NCBI RefSeq assembly: GCF_020829595.1
Contig: NZ_JAIVFW010000036.1
Span: 1 to 64,000, forward strand
DNA length: 64,000 bases
Direction: 5' to 3'
Source of the DNA: Nostoc sp. CHAB 5844
Lineage (GTDB): Bacteria; Cyanobacteriota; Cyanobacteriia; Cyanobacteriales; Nostocaceae
The notes under the pieces are model-generated. The model searched no databases. It was not told where the DNA came from and saw only the letters and a list, made by a program, of their open reading frames with translations. The position numbers and the translations under genes are program-made. Below are positions 18,937 through 27,515 of this stretch, piece after piece. The number at the start of each line of letters is the position of its first letter. Position 1 is the stretch's first letter.

Positions 18937-19255
18937 ATTTTGCAGAATTGACCCCAATTACACCGATGATAATTAAAGCTATAGATAAAAACTTAACAAG
19001 CGACATTGATTCACGAAAATAAATAACACCAATACTAGCAATTAAAGTTGTTCCTATACCTGACCAAACAGCATAAGCGATGCTGACTTCAATTCTTTTG
19101 AGTGCTAAAGTCAAAAAACTAAAACAAACTCCATAACAGATGAAAATTAATACCGAGGGTATAGTTCTAGTAAATCCCTCAGACAATTTCATAGAAGTTG
19201 TACCAGCGACTTCAAACAAAATTGCCACAATGAGATAAATCCAACTATTCGTCAT
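18935..19255 (-). CDS. Small multidrug resistance (SMR/EmrE) family transporter
   Basis: 106 residues with four membrane helices. The first has the essential Glu in LIVAILFEVAGTTSMKLS, and YAVWSGIGTTLIASIGVIYF is the loop-helix 3 signature of EmrE/QacE-type proton-coupled exporters of cationic compounds. The start at 19255 (MTNSWIYL) gives the normal family length; the 16 in-frame residues before it look non-coding. Confidence 0.9.
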   Translation of the reverse strand: MTNSWIYLIVAILFEVAGTTSMKLSEGFTRTIPSVLIFICYGVCFSFLTLALKRIEVSIAYAVWSGIGTTLIASIGVIYFRESMSLVKFLSIALIIIGVIGVNSAK

Positions 19256-19370
19256 ATTTATTGATTTATTAAAAGTGGATAAGGAAAAATATGTACTGTG
19301 CAACTAAGTATCAGAAAACAACATTATATAGTCAATCAATTAACTAATTCTGCTATTTTTACAACACTTA

Positions 19371-19595
19371 TATAGGACTCTTATTTGATTTTTGAAATAT
19401 ACGTAGCAAAAAAATGTAGGTTGGGTTGACGTAAGGAAACCCAACATTAATCTTGGTGTTGGGTTTCGCTGATGCTCAACCCAACCTACGGCTAATGCAC
19501 AACTTTAGCCTTGCCACGCCAGTAGTGGACTGTTTCAGCTAAAACAGTCCACTACAGATACTTAGATTTTTTCAGAAATCAAATCGGATTTCTAT
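19371..19595. mobile_element. MITE-like element with ATTTGATTTYTGA ends and two inner hairpins
   Basis: The left end TATAGGACTCTTATTTGAT and reversed right end TATAGAAATCCGATTTGAT are similar over about 25 bases. Inside lie a palindrome at 19416-19489 (GTAGGTTGGGTT ... AACCCAACCTAC, related copy at 52971-53007) and a perfect 14-bp hairpin at 19522-19555 (GTAGTGGACTGTTT/AAACAGTCCACTAC). It encodes nothing. Confidence 0.6.
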
Positions 19596-19657
19596 ATCAA
19601 TCCTACTATATTTGCCCAAATCGCAAGACTCAGAACACCGAATTATTCAAAAAGCCA

Positions 19658-19843
19658 GTGTTAGAAAAAATTCGGTTTACTACACTCATAATATTAGTGT
19701 TTACCGTACTAATATTAATGTTCAGCAATCATGATTATATCGGTGATAAAAACCGAATATATACCAATGTGGTTTGTGAATACTATAAGAACAAAGCAAA
19801 TGATTTAAACCTAAATCACCTACAAAAAATAGGAATTAACTGA
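19658..19843 (+). CDS. Possible small exported peptide upstream of hspA
   Basis: 61 codons from a GTG, ending 9 bases before hspA. It has a hydrophobic N-terminal segment (TTLIILVFTVLILMF) then a polar tail with one Cys, so it could be a membrane-anchored or secreted peptide. No family is recognised and no clear Shine-Dalgarno sequence is visible. It could equally be the hspA leader. Confidence 0.3.
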   Translation: MLEKIRFTTLIILVFTVLILMFSNHDYIGDKNRIYTNVVCEYYKNKANDLNLNHLQKIGIN

Positions 19844-19852
19844 GGTAGAGAC

Positions 19853-20302
19853 ATGGCATTAGTACGTTGGAATCCTTGGCAAGAAATGAACACCCTACAA
19901 AGACAAATCAACCGTTTATTCGAAGAAGAAATGCTCCCATCTACTTTAATTGAAAGAAGCTTTGCAAAAGTTCCGGCTGCCGAGTTACAAGAAACTGAAG
20001 AAGCTATTCATCTCAAGCTAGAACTGCCAGGAATGGAAACCAAAGATTTAGATGTACAAGTTACAGAAAAAGCTGTCTACGTCAGCGGTGAACGTAAATC
20101 TGAAACAAAAACCGAAGACAAAGGTTTAACCAAGAGTGAATTCCACTATGGCAAGTTTCAACGCTTGATTCCTTTACCTACTCGCATTCAAAATACCAAT
20201 GTCACCGCTGATTATAAAGATGGTATTTTGACTCTGACATTGCCTAAAGCCGAAGATGAAAAGAACAAAGTTGTCAAGCTGAATCTAGAATCTGTTGGCT
20301 AA
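19853..20302 (+). CDS. hspA: Small heat-shock protein (Hsp20, alpha-crystallin family)
   Basis: 149 residues. The opening MALVRWNPWQEMNTLQRQIN is typical of cyanobacterial HspA/Hsp17. The alpha-crystallin domain covers about 45-140 with LKLELPGM and the C-terminal DGILTLTLPKAE strand. It is an ATP-independent chaperone that holds unfolded proteins and protects thylakoid membranes in heat. GAGGTAG precedes the ATG at a good distance. No CIRCE element is visible upstream. Two palindromes follow, the second with a T tract. Confidence 0.95.
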   Translation: MALVRWNPWQEMNTLQRQINRLFEEEMLPSTLIERSFAKVPAAELQETEEAIHLKLELPGMETKDLDVQVTEKAVYVSGERKSETKTEDKGLTKSEFHYGKFQRLIPLPTRIQNTNVTADYKDGILTLTLPKAEDEKNKVVKLNLESVG

Positions 20303-20309
20303 AAATTAG

Positions 20310-20390
20310 AGACGTTGCATTGCAACGTCTGTACAGATATCAAAATCGTGCTTGCTTAGATCCCCGATTTCTTAAAGAAGTCGGGGATCT
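20310..20390. terminator. Two palindromes between hspA and the convergent gene
   Basis: AGACGTTGCATTGCAACGTCT (20310-20330) and the GATCCCCGATTT hairpin (20358-20390), the latter followed by TGTTTTT, make a likely terminator for hspA. Both belong to repeat families found elsewhere in the window. Confidence 0.6.
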
Positions 20391-20416
20391 TGTTTTTCCC
20401 GAATGATTTAAAATTG

Positions 20417-20995
20417 CTATAATCCGCGATTTCTACCTGTAGACTCTTGTCTGTCTATGGGAAAAACTTCAAAATCGAAAGTTGCAATCAAACGCTCATC
20501 AACGTATACCTGTATTTTATGTTTACCAGGGGGATCACCTGCGGCGATCGTCCAATAGTTCTCAATCACTCCATCATTAGCTATAGATTTGCGCCTCATT
20601 ACCGACTCTGTACCGTCAGCGGAGACTGTAAAGTTTTCACCATCATCTGTAGCCCAAGTTTCTGGGGGTTTTGGCAACCGTAGGACTTCTCGCCATGTGA
20701 CTTCACCTTCGTAGTCATTGAGTTGAATTCGCCACCCATACTTACTACCTTCTTGGAGTGGGACTCTGAATGTAGGGATGAAGTTAACTTTACCTCTAGC
20801 ATCAACTCTCGCTATCCCAAACTCAGCTTTATCTATCGCAATCGGCTTTTTAGTATTGCTTGCTTGAGAAATTTTCTGAGAAGATGCTATTGTATCGTCG
20901 GCGATCGCAACTGTAGCATTGATTGGCTTAGAGGCTACCAACCCGGAGACTAGCCAAGAAGAAGTTAGTACAACTATTGCAGCCCAAATTCTCAT
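20417..20995 (-). CDS. Exported protein of unknown function
   Basis: About 192 residues with a signal peptide (MRIWAAIVVLTSSWLVSGLVASK), a low-complexity linker, and a C-terminal beta-rich domain: VPLQEGSKYGWRIQLNDYEG, ENYWTIAAGDPPGKHKIQVYVDERLIATFDFEV. The last part looks like an Ig-like or periplasmic binding-type sandwich. No family is recognised. An ATG at 21001 adds two residues. It converges with hspA. Confidence 0.75.
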   Translation of the reverse strand: MRIWAAIVVLTSSWLVSGLVASKPINATVAIADDTIASSQKISQASNTKKPIAIDKAEFGIARVDARGKVNFIPTFRVPLQEGSKYGWRIQLNDYEGEVTWREVLRLPKPPETWATDDGENFTVSADGTESVMRRKSIANDGVIENYWTIAAGDPPGKHKIQVYVDERLIATFDFEVFPIDRQESTGRNRGL

Positions 20996-21001
20996 TAGCA
21001 A

Positions 21002-21406
21002 AATTGTCGGTCATTTACTAGTACTTATTCAAATCTTCCTACCTGTCTTCCGGGTTCAGTCCAGATAAAGCATAAGGCTGGCCGGCTGAAAGTGGAAGCA
21101 TTCATAGTCAGTTTATAGTTAAATTTAGAACAGAATCTAGAGATAATCAAAATTCCTTTCTTGCAGCCGCAACTTCATCTAGCTACGAAAATTGCTATAG
21201 AGAGTTGTAAGTGTAGATCATCTATTGCTAACTTTTGTGTCATCAATACGGAATATTGCAGATGTGAGGAATTGCTGACACTCAGCAACTTGGTGAATAT
21301 TGGATATTTAGTTCTCCACCAAAATCGTTGAGTCATGTTATTAGATATCAGATATGATACACAGTAATTATGACTAAACTTAAAATGCGTTGGTAGGGCT
21401 AAATCC
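21002..21406. other. Intergenic region upstream of the exoprotein gene
   Basis: About 405 bases between divergent genes. No small gene, repeat or clear operator is seen; it must hold the promoters of both neighbours. Confidence 0.4.
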
Positions 21407-24400
21407 GTGTTTATTCGTAGTTTGTTAATGCAACCCAACTGGTCTAAGCACTGGTTTCCAAAAGGAATTTTATCTGCGTTAGTGGCAGGTGCAGTCATCG
21501 AAACTGGACATCCTGTTACAGCCCAAATTAAACCAGATAATAGTCTACCGCGTAATTCCATTGTCACGCCCTCCGGTAAAACTTTTGTGATTGAGGGAGG
21601 TACAACGACAGGCAGCAATTTATTTCACAGCTTTACACAATTTTCTCTACCAACAAATAATACAGCTTACTTTAATAACGCCTTATCAATTCAAAATATA
21701 TTTACTCGTGTCACAGGCAATAACATATCAAATATTGATGGCTTAATTAGAGCCAACGGCATAGCAAATTTATTTATCCTCAATCCCAATGGCATCATCT
21801 TTGGCCCCAATGCACGATTAGATGTGGGCGGTTCGTTTGTAGCGAGTACAGCAAACAGGATTAACTTTGCCGATGGTACACATTTCAGTGCCAAAGTTCC
21901 GCAAACCTCACAGTTACTTTCTATAAGCATCCCCATTGGCTTACAACTAAATGCTAATTCGCAAAACATTACCAATGCTGGGAATTTAGCGGTTAATTCC
22001 GGCGAAAATCTCACTTTATTAGGGGGTGCAGTTAGTAGTACAGGTTCATTAACAGCACCTGGTGGTACAGTTCAGGTATTGGGTAAGCAAATCGGTTTAT
22101 TTGATAGTGCCAGAATCGATGTTTCTTCCGAGAATGGTGGCGGGACAGTATTACTTGGTGGAGATATTCAAGGTAAAGGTGCAGTACCCAACGCCGCACG
22201 TACCTATGTCGGGCCGAATGTCACAATTAAGGCGGATGCGTTGACTACTGGCAATGGTGGCAAAGTAGTTGTCTGGGCAGACGAAGCCACGGGATTTTAC
22301 GGCAATATTAGCGCTCGTGGTGGAAGTATATCTGGTAATGGCGGTTTTGTCGAAGTATCCGGAAAGCAAAACTTGATTTTTCGAGGTAATGTCAATACTA
22401 GCGCCCCCTTTGGTGTATCAGGAACCCTACTCCTCGACCCAGAAAATATTACTATTGCTAATGGTTCTGGAGATGAAGTTGGAGATGGTACAAATAGTTT
22501 TGCTGGGAATAATTCTGGGATTGCAGGTACTATATTAAGCGCACCTTTGAGCCAGATTAACGATACTGCCCCAGCAACTATTTACGAATCAGAATTAGAA
22601 GGTTTGTCTGGAGATACGAATATTAACTTGCAAGCAACCAACAATATTACTCTACAAAACTTAACAGATAACACTCTAAATTTAGCTGCTGGTAATGGAA
22701 ATATAGCGTTCACTGCCGATGCAGATGGAAATGGTGTCGGCAACTTTGTCATGGATGATCTCGCAGATACCATCAGCACCAATGGACGAGACATTGCTAT
22801 TACGGGAGCTAGTTTAACTTTAGGTAATATTAATACTACCTTGATTGTTGGGGGAGATTTGATAGCGGTAGATATTGATAGCGGTGGTGCAATTCCAACT
22901 ATGGGAACTATTGGTGATGCTACCTTCACGTTCACCGTACCCAACTTAGGAGAAAACATTAACAATTTAGATGTGCAATTTTCAGCATCACATACATACG
23001 ATTCTGACTTAACCGTTTCCCTAATTTCACCCCAAGGCACAGAATTGAATTTGTTTGATGGTGTAGGTGGGAGTGGAGACAACTTCCAAGACACAGTGTT
23101 AGATGACAGCGCTACTTCAGACATTGTGAATGGTTCATCTCCATTTACTGGGAGATTTCGCCCATCGGGTGCAGGTGGCTTGGCAGTATTTAATGGACAG
23201 AGCCCCGCAGGTACTTGGACATTGAGAGTGACAGATAGTTTTGCTGGAGATTCTGGCACTTTATACAGACAAGGTGATACTGCCCCTTGGGGAACTACAT
23301 TGGGGACACAATTACAATTTATAAGTCCGCTTACGCCTGTGGGAAGTGGCGCGATTAATTTGACTGCTACTCAAGGTGGTATCAATGTTGGACAACTGAG
23401 CGCCGCATCACTTTTATCGCCAACTTCTAGTAACAATGCGATCGTAAATTTGCGAGCTAATCAAGACATTACCACTGGCAACATCAGCAATACAGGTAGA
23501 CAGATTCAAATTACTAGCACCAATGGCAACATTAATATCTCAGGACTAATTACTACTAGTACAAACCAGTTAACCAATGACTTTACACCTTATCCAGCTG
23601 GAGATATTTCTATTAATGCCGGAGGTAATATCACAGTTAGTAATGAAATCCGCGCTAACTCTCTAAGAGGTGCAGGCGGTAACATTACTCTAACTAGTGG
23701 CAATACACTCTTGATTGGTGAAGGTGGATTTGTTAATAGTGAATCCAATCTAGATAATAGTAGTCCCCTTTTGCAACCAGGGGGTGACGTTAACTTGAAT
23801 GCTCCCTTAATTGTGTTAGAAAATACTGGTCGAGTTAATTTGACTATAGTCGGAGCAGGACAAGGAGGAAATCTCAACGTTAATGCTGATGAAATCAACA
23901 TCATCAATGGTGGTGGACTAACTTCGACTACTGAAGGTTTGGGTGATTCTGGAGATATCACAATTAATACCCGCAGATTATTAATTCAAACTACTATTCC
24001 TGCCTCAGACATTACTTTCGAGAACATAGATAGATTTCGTACAGGTGTAACAACTTTTGTGCAGCGCTTTCCCACAAGCATTTCTTTTGGTACCAACGAC
24101 TTTGAGACTGGACGTGGTGGGAATATAACTATCAATGCTACAGATTCTGTAGAGTTGATTGGTAATCGACCAGGCCCATTTACCCCCAGATTTGACTTGT
24201 CAACAGTAGCAACGGCTGTACGACTTCCCGCAGGAATTACCGCAGGTACGATCGCAAATGGAGCATCGGGAAATGTAGATATTAATACCAATCGATTAAT
24301 TGTTAAAGATGGATCTGGTATTAGCACAGCATCAATATCACCAGGATCTTTACCAGATATATTTCCTAATGTAGTTACTTCGTTCGTAGACTCACAACTT

Positions 24401-26479
24401 CCTCCAGGAACGCCTGATTTTTTTCGGGATCTTGCCATTGCGAGTGTCAACGCTCAACTAGACAACATTACACGAGCAGGCACAGGTGGTGATTTAACAA
24501 TTCGGGCTAATCAAATTGATTTACAGGGAACAGGAGGCTTGACTACTGCCACCCTCAGCACCAGCGATGCGGGTGATTTGACGATTAATGCTAATGATGG
24601 AGTCACACTCAGCAATGGTGCCGCGATCGCTGTCAGTACTTTTAGTCAAGGTGATGCAGGGAACATAAATCTGACCACAAACCAATTGAGCGTTCGTGAT
24701 GGTTCCAGAGTTGGGGGGGGAACCGCAAGTGTCGGATTTGGAGGCAGAGTATCAATTACAGCCTCAGAAGTTGAATTAACTGGTAGATCTGCTGATGGTG
24801 AAGTACCCAGTGATTTAAATGCGATCGCCTTGGAAAACTCCACAGGTGATGCTGGCGACATAAATGTATCAACACAGCTACTTACAATCAAGAATGGAGC
24901 GCAACTATCTGCGGCAGCATCTGGCACAGGCAGACCAGGAGACATATCCGTTAAGAATGCTTCTTTAGTTGCACTTGATGGTGGCGCTATCACCAGCGCC
25001 GTCAACTCTACAGCAGTGGTTAGTAATTCTACAGGCGGTAGGATTGAAATTCAAACCAACCAGCTTTCCTTAACTAATGGTGCTAAAGTTACTGCCAGTA
25101 CCGATGGCATGGGCAATGCCGGGAGTGTCACTGTACGACAAGCTGACTCTGTTGATTTGGATAATAGTTCCATCTCGACTGCTGTCAACACTAATGCAGT
25201 AGGACAGGGTGGGAACGTGGAAATTCAAACCAGAAATCTTTCTCTCTCCAATGGTTCTCAATTATCGGCTGCTACATCTGGTACAGGCGATGCTGGCAGT
25301 ATTATCATAGACAGTGCCGAATCAGTTAATCTTTCTCGTAGTGAGATTTCTACCGCAGCAACTAATACTAGTAGTAATTCTGGTAGCGTCACCATCAACA
25401 CCAGAAGATTAACGGTTAAAGATGGCTCGGAGGTATCTGCTGCGACTGTCTTTAATGCAAACCAAAATATTACTCAACCAACATTTAATTCTTTGGCTGT
25501 GTTCAACGCTGCTAATGCTCCTATTTCACCGGGGCAGGCAGGAAACTTGAATATTAATGCCACAGAATCAGTAACATTAAGTGGTGCTGGTGGTCTAACA
25601 GTAGAAGCCGCTGCTGGCGGTACAGCAGGCAACTTAACAGTCAATACAAATCAGTTTACGATTTCAGACGGAGCGCTAGTTAGTGTTAGCAGTCCCCAAG
25701 GACAAGCTGGGAATGTGGAAATCACAGCTAATTCTCTATTTCTCAATCAAGGACGCATTACTGCTGAAACCGGTTCTGGGGAAGCAGGAGCCAATATCAG
25801 GCTTCAGATACCCGATGCTTTATTTCTCAGCAACGAAAGTCTAATTTCTGCGACTGCCAACGGTAGAGCGAATGGTGGCAATATCAATATAGATACTCAA
25901 TTTTTGGTTGCCTTGCCGCCAGAAGGTTTAAATGGTAGTGACATTATTGCCAATGCAGAATTTGGTAACGGTGGGACGATTAATATCAATGCTGAAGCCA
26001 TATTTGGTATTGAATTCCAACAACAACAAACTGCTTTTAACGACTTTACTGTGAGTTCAGAGTTTGGTGGACAGGGTGAAGTCCAAATTAATAGCTTGAC
26101 TGAACCCAACAGTACTTTGACGGAACTGCCAGAAAATCTTGTTGATTCCGGTAGACTAATAACCCAGAATGCCTGCCAAAAGAATTCTGAGAGTGAATTT
26201 AGTATTACTGGGCGTGGCGGTTTGCCACCTACACCAACTGAAGCTCTAAGTAATGATGTGGTGTGGTCTGATACTCGATTGACAGCATTTCCAATGAAAG
26301 CGGAAACCCAAAGAAAATTGGCAGAAACGACGAAATTTGTTCCAACTGTTGAGGCTGTGGAGATATCACCTGCGACAAGTTGGGTGTTAGATAATCAGGG
26401 AGTCACATTGGTTTCTCATACACCCAAGTCCACTGCTAAGGCTTTTCAAAGCTATTCTACTTCTTGCCCGCAACGTTAA
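21407..26479 (+). CDS. Filamentous haemagglutinin-like exoprotein (two-partner secretion TpsA) with embedded P domain
   Basis: 1690 residues from a GTG (alternative ATG 21428). A signal region (HPVTAQ) is followed by the TPS secretion domain (about 40-160) with ANLFILNPNGIIFGPNARL, the cyanobacterial TpsA hallmark. It is recognised by a TpsB outer-membrane pore, none of which is in the window. The bulk is a right-handed beta-helix of repeats such as GNLTVNTNQ and ITINTRRL. Residues about 490-640 break the pattern and look like a proprotein-convertase P domain: TFTFTVPNLGENINNLDVQ, DLTVSLISPQGTEL, GTWTLRVTDSFAGDSGTL. The C terminus carries CQKN...FSITGRGGLPPTPTEAL and VVWSDTRL, conserved in the family as I recall. 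A surface adhesin or secreted structural role is likely. Confidence 0.92.
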   Translation: MFIRSLLMQPNWSKHWFPKGILSALVAGAVIETGHPVTAQIKPDNSLPRNSIVTPSGKTFVIEGGTTTGSNLFHSFTQFSLPTNNTAYFNNALSIQNIFTRVTGNNISNIDGLIRANGIANLFILNPNGIIFGPNARLDVGGSFVASTANRINFADGTHFSAKVPQTSQLLSISIPIGLQLNANSQNITNAGNLAVNSGENLTLLGGAVSSTGSLTAPGGTVQVLGKQIGLFDSARIDVSSENGGGTVLLGGDIQGKGAVPNAARTYVGPNVTIKADALTTGNGGKVVVWADEATGFYGNISARGGSISGNGGFVEVSGKQNLIFRGNVNTSAPFGVSGTLLLDPENITIANGSGDEVGDGTNSFAGNNSGIAGTILSAPLSQINDTAPATIYESELEGLSGDTNINLQATNNITLQNLTDNTLNLAAGNGNIAFTADADGNGVGNFVMDDLADTISTNGRDIAITGASLTLGNINTTLIVGGDLIAVDIDSGGAIPTMGTIGDATFTFTVPNLGENINNLDVQFSASHTYDSDLTVSLISPQGTELNLFDGVGGSGDNFQDTVLDDSATSDIVNGSSPFTGRFRPSGAGGLAVFNGQSPAGTWTLRVTDSFAGDSGTLYRQGDTAPWGTTLGTQLQFISPLTPVGSGAINLTATQGGINVGQLSAASLLSPTSSNNAIVNLRANQDITTGNISNTGRQIQITSTNGNINISGLITTSTNQLTNDFTPYPAGDISINAGGNITVSNEIRANSLRGAGGNITLTSGNTLLIGEGGFVNSESNLDNSSPLLQPGGDVNLNAPLIVLENTGRVNLTIVGAGQGGNLNVNADEINIINGGGLTSTTEGLGDSGDITINTRRLLIQTTIPASDITFENIDRFRTGVTTFVQRFPTSISFGTNDFETGRGGNITINATDSVELIGNRPGPFTPRFDLSTVATAVRLPAGITAGTIANGASGNVDINTNRLIVKDGSGISTASISPGSLPDIFPNVVTSFVDSQLPPGTPDFFRDLAIASVNAQLDNITRAGTGGDLTIRANQIDLQGTGGLTTATLSTSDAGDLTINANDGVTLSNGAAIAVSTFSQGDAGNINLTTNQLSVRDGSRVGGGTASVGFGGRVSITASEVELTGRSADGEVPSDLNAIALENSTGDAGDINVSTQLLTIKNGAQLSAAASGTGRPGDISVKNASLVALDGGAITSAVNSTAVVSNSTGGRIEIQTNQLSLTNGAKVTASTDGMGNAGSVTVRQADSVDLDNSSISTAVNTNAVGQGGNVEIQTRNLSLSNGSQLSAATSGTGDAGSIIIDSAESVNLSRSEISTAATNTSSNSGSVTINTRRLTVKDGSEVSAATVFNANQNITQPTFNSLAVFNAANAPISPGQAGNLNINATESVTLSGAGGLTVEAAAGGTAGNLTVNTNQFTISDGALVSVSSPQGQAGNVEITANSLFLNQGRITAETGSGEAGANIRLQIPDALFLSNESLISATANGRANGGNINIDTQFLVALPPEGLNGSDIIANAEFGNGGTININAEAIFGIEFQQQQTAFNDFTVSSEFGGQGEVQINSLTEPNSTLTELPENLVDSGRLITQNACQKNSESEFSITGRGGLPPTPTEALSNDVVWSDTRLTAFPMKAETQRKLAETTKFVPTVEAVEISPATSWVLDNQGVTLVSHTPKSTAKAFQSYSTSCPQR

Positions 26480-26581
26480 CAGCGCTTTTATAGGTTTTCC
26501 TAAATTTATATGACTTAGAGATTCTAGTTTTTTCCTTTGCTCTGTATTCAAAAGTACTTTCTCACTACGACCTCTTCCCAT
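26480..26581 (-). pseudogene. Possible N-terminal transposase scrap
   Basis: A minus-strand frame starting ATG 26581 reads MGRGRSEKVLLNTEQRKKLESLSH and then runs into the 3' end of the exoprotein gene. The opening resembles the N-terminal HTH of IS630-type transposases, but the match is short and may be chance. Confidence 0.25.
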
Positions 26582-26754
26582 CGATTCCTCCCTTTTTTGG
26601 CGTAATCTAATGCACTATTTTAGCCTTGACACGCTACTACTCTTTCTTTTGTAACTCTAGGCAGAGGAAAAAGAGAAATAGTCTGACCAAAGGGATAAAA
26701 ATAGATGATTGTGCAAGGTATTCATGATGCTAATCAGGTAAGAAAATCCACTTC

Positions 26755-26862
26755 TTATACCATTTCACCAAATAAATGATACAAATAATTTCTCCTCTGC
26801 CCCTCTGCTCCCCTGCTCCTCTGCCTGCCTAAATGTATCAATTTTAAAGTGAAATGGTATTA
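26755..26862. mobile_element. MITE-like element (ATACCATTTCAC family)
   Basis: The left end TTATACCATTTCACC and right end GTGAAATGGTATTA are inverted. The core differs from the 18471 copy and is rich in CCCTCTGCTCCCCTGCTCC. It abuts the C-terminal fragment of the IS701-type remnant. Confidence 0.65.
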
Positions 26863-27385
26863 GTTGGCGTAGAGAAAATACCTTAAGCCAAGGTTTAATC
26901 AAATTGAACAGAATGATTGGTTGAACAATAAGACGGAAATTATTCATGTTAATGGAAAGGTCATATCTTCAATTACGCCATAAGCTGTTACTACAACTAT
27001 GCCATTTTCAATTTTGCCTAAGTTACCAATATATTGACGTTTGACATAGTCTGTAGTCTGACCTTGTTTTGAGTCTCCTGTCTCATCAATTATGAGAATC
27101 AGCGAGCGCTCATTTAATCCTCGTAGTCTTATAGCAATTCTCAAGCTTATGAAATACACCCCACCCGCCTAACGGCACCCTCCCCTTACCAAGGGGAGGG
27201 TTGGGGAGGGGTTATCTTGTACCTCACTGGAGTTGGAAACGCTATAGTTCTCATCTGCGCTTTTTTAATGATTCTACTGACCAAGGTGATTCTGTTAAAA
27301 AATGATTGATGAACTGCTGGTTCTCTAACCCTACCACCTTGGCTATTTCTGGTAAAGATTTTCTTTTTATCTGCGATATCATTCC
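26863..27385 (-). pseudogene. Fragmented IS701-family transposase
   Basis: Three minus-strand pieces of one transposase remain in order. The N-terminal piece (about 27262-27385) reads MISQIKRKSLPEIAKVVGL then FLTESPWSVESLKKR. The catalytic piece (26944-27159) reads RSLILIIDETGDSKQGQTTD then YIGNLGKIENGIVVVTAYGV, with the first DDE Asp in IIDETGD. A C-terminal piece (to about 26863) reads NNFRLIVQPIILFNLIKPWL. A CCCTCCCCTTACC repeat (27173-27216) and a stop separate the first two pieces, and large parts are deleted. It cannot encode an active enzyme. Confidence 0.8.
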
Positions 27386-27515
27386 CAAATGTAGGTTTGG
27401 GAAATTTTCATAACTCCTAACTTCTGGAAATTAGTAGTAAATCAGACATGCAACTTGCTAAGTTGGAATTATTGTCAAAGTTTGATTTTTGACTGTCAAC
27501 TCAGTTTTCATTGGT

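Noticed and set aside
19600-19852. CIRCE heat-shock operator before hspA
   Set aside because: No TTAGCACTC/GAGTGCTAA inverted repeat is present.
21691-25261. Several long minus-strand frames opposite the exoprotein gene
   Set aside because: They arise from the Asn/Thr/Gly-rich repeats read backwards, have no domain pattern, and overlap a clear 1690-residue gene.
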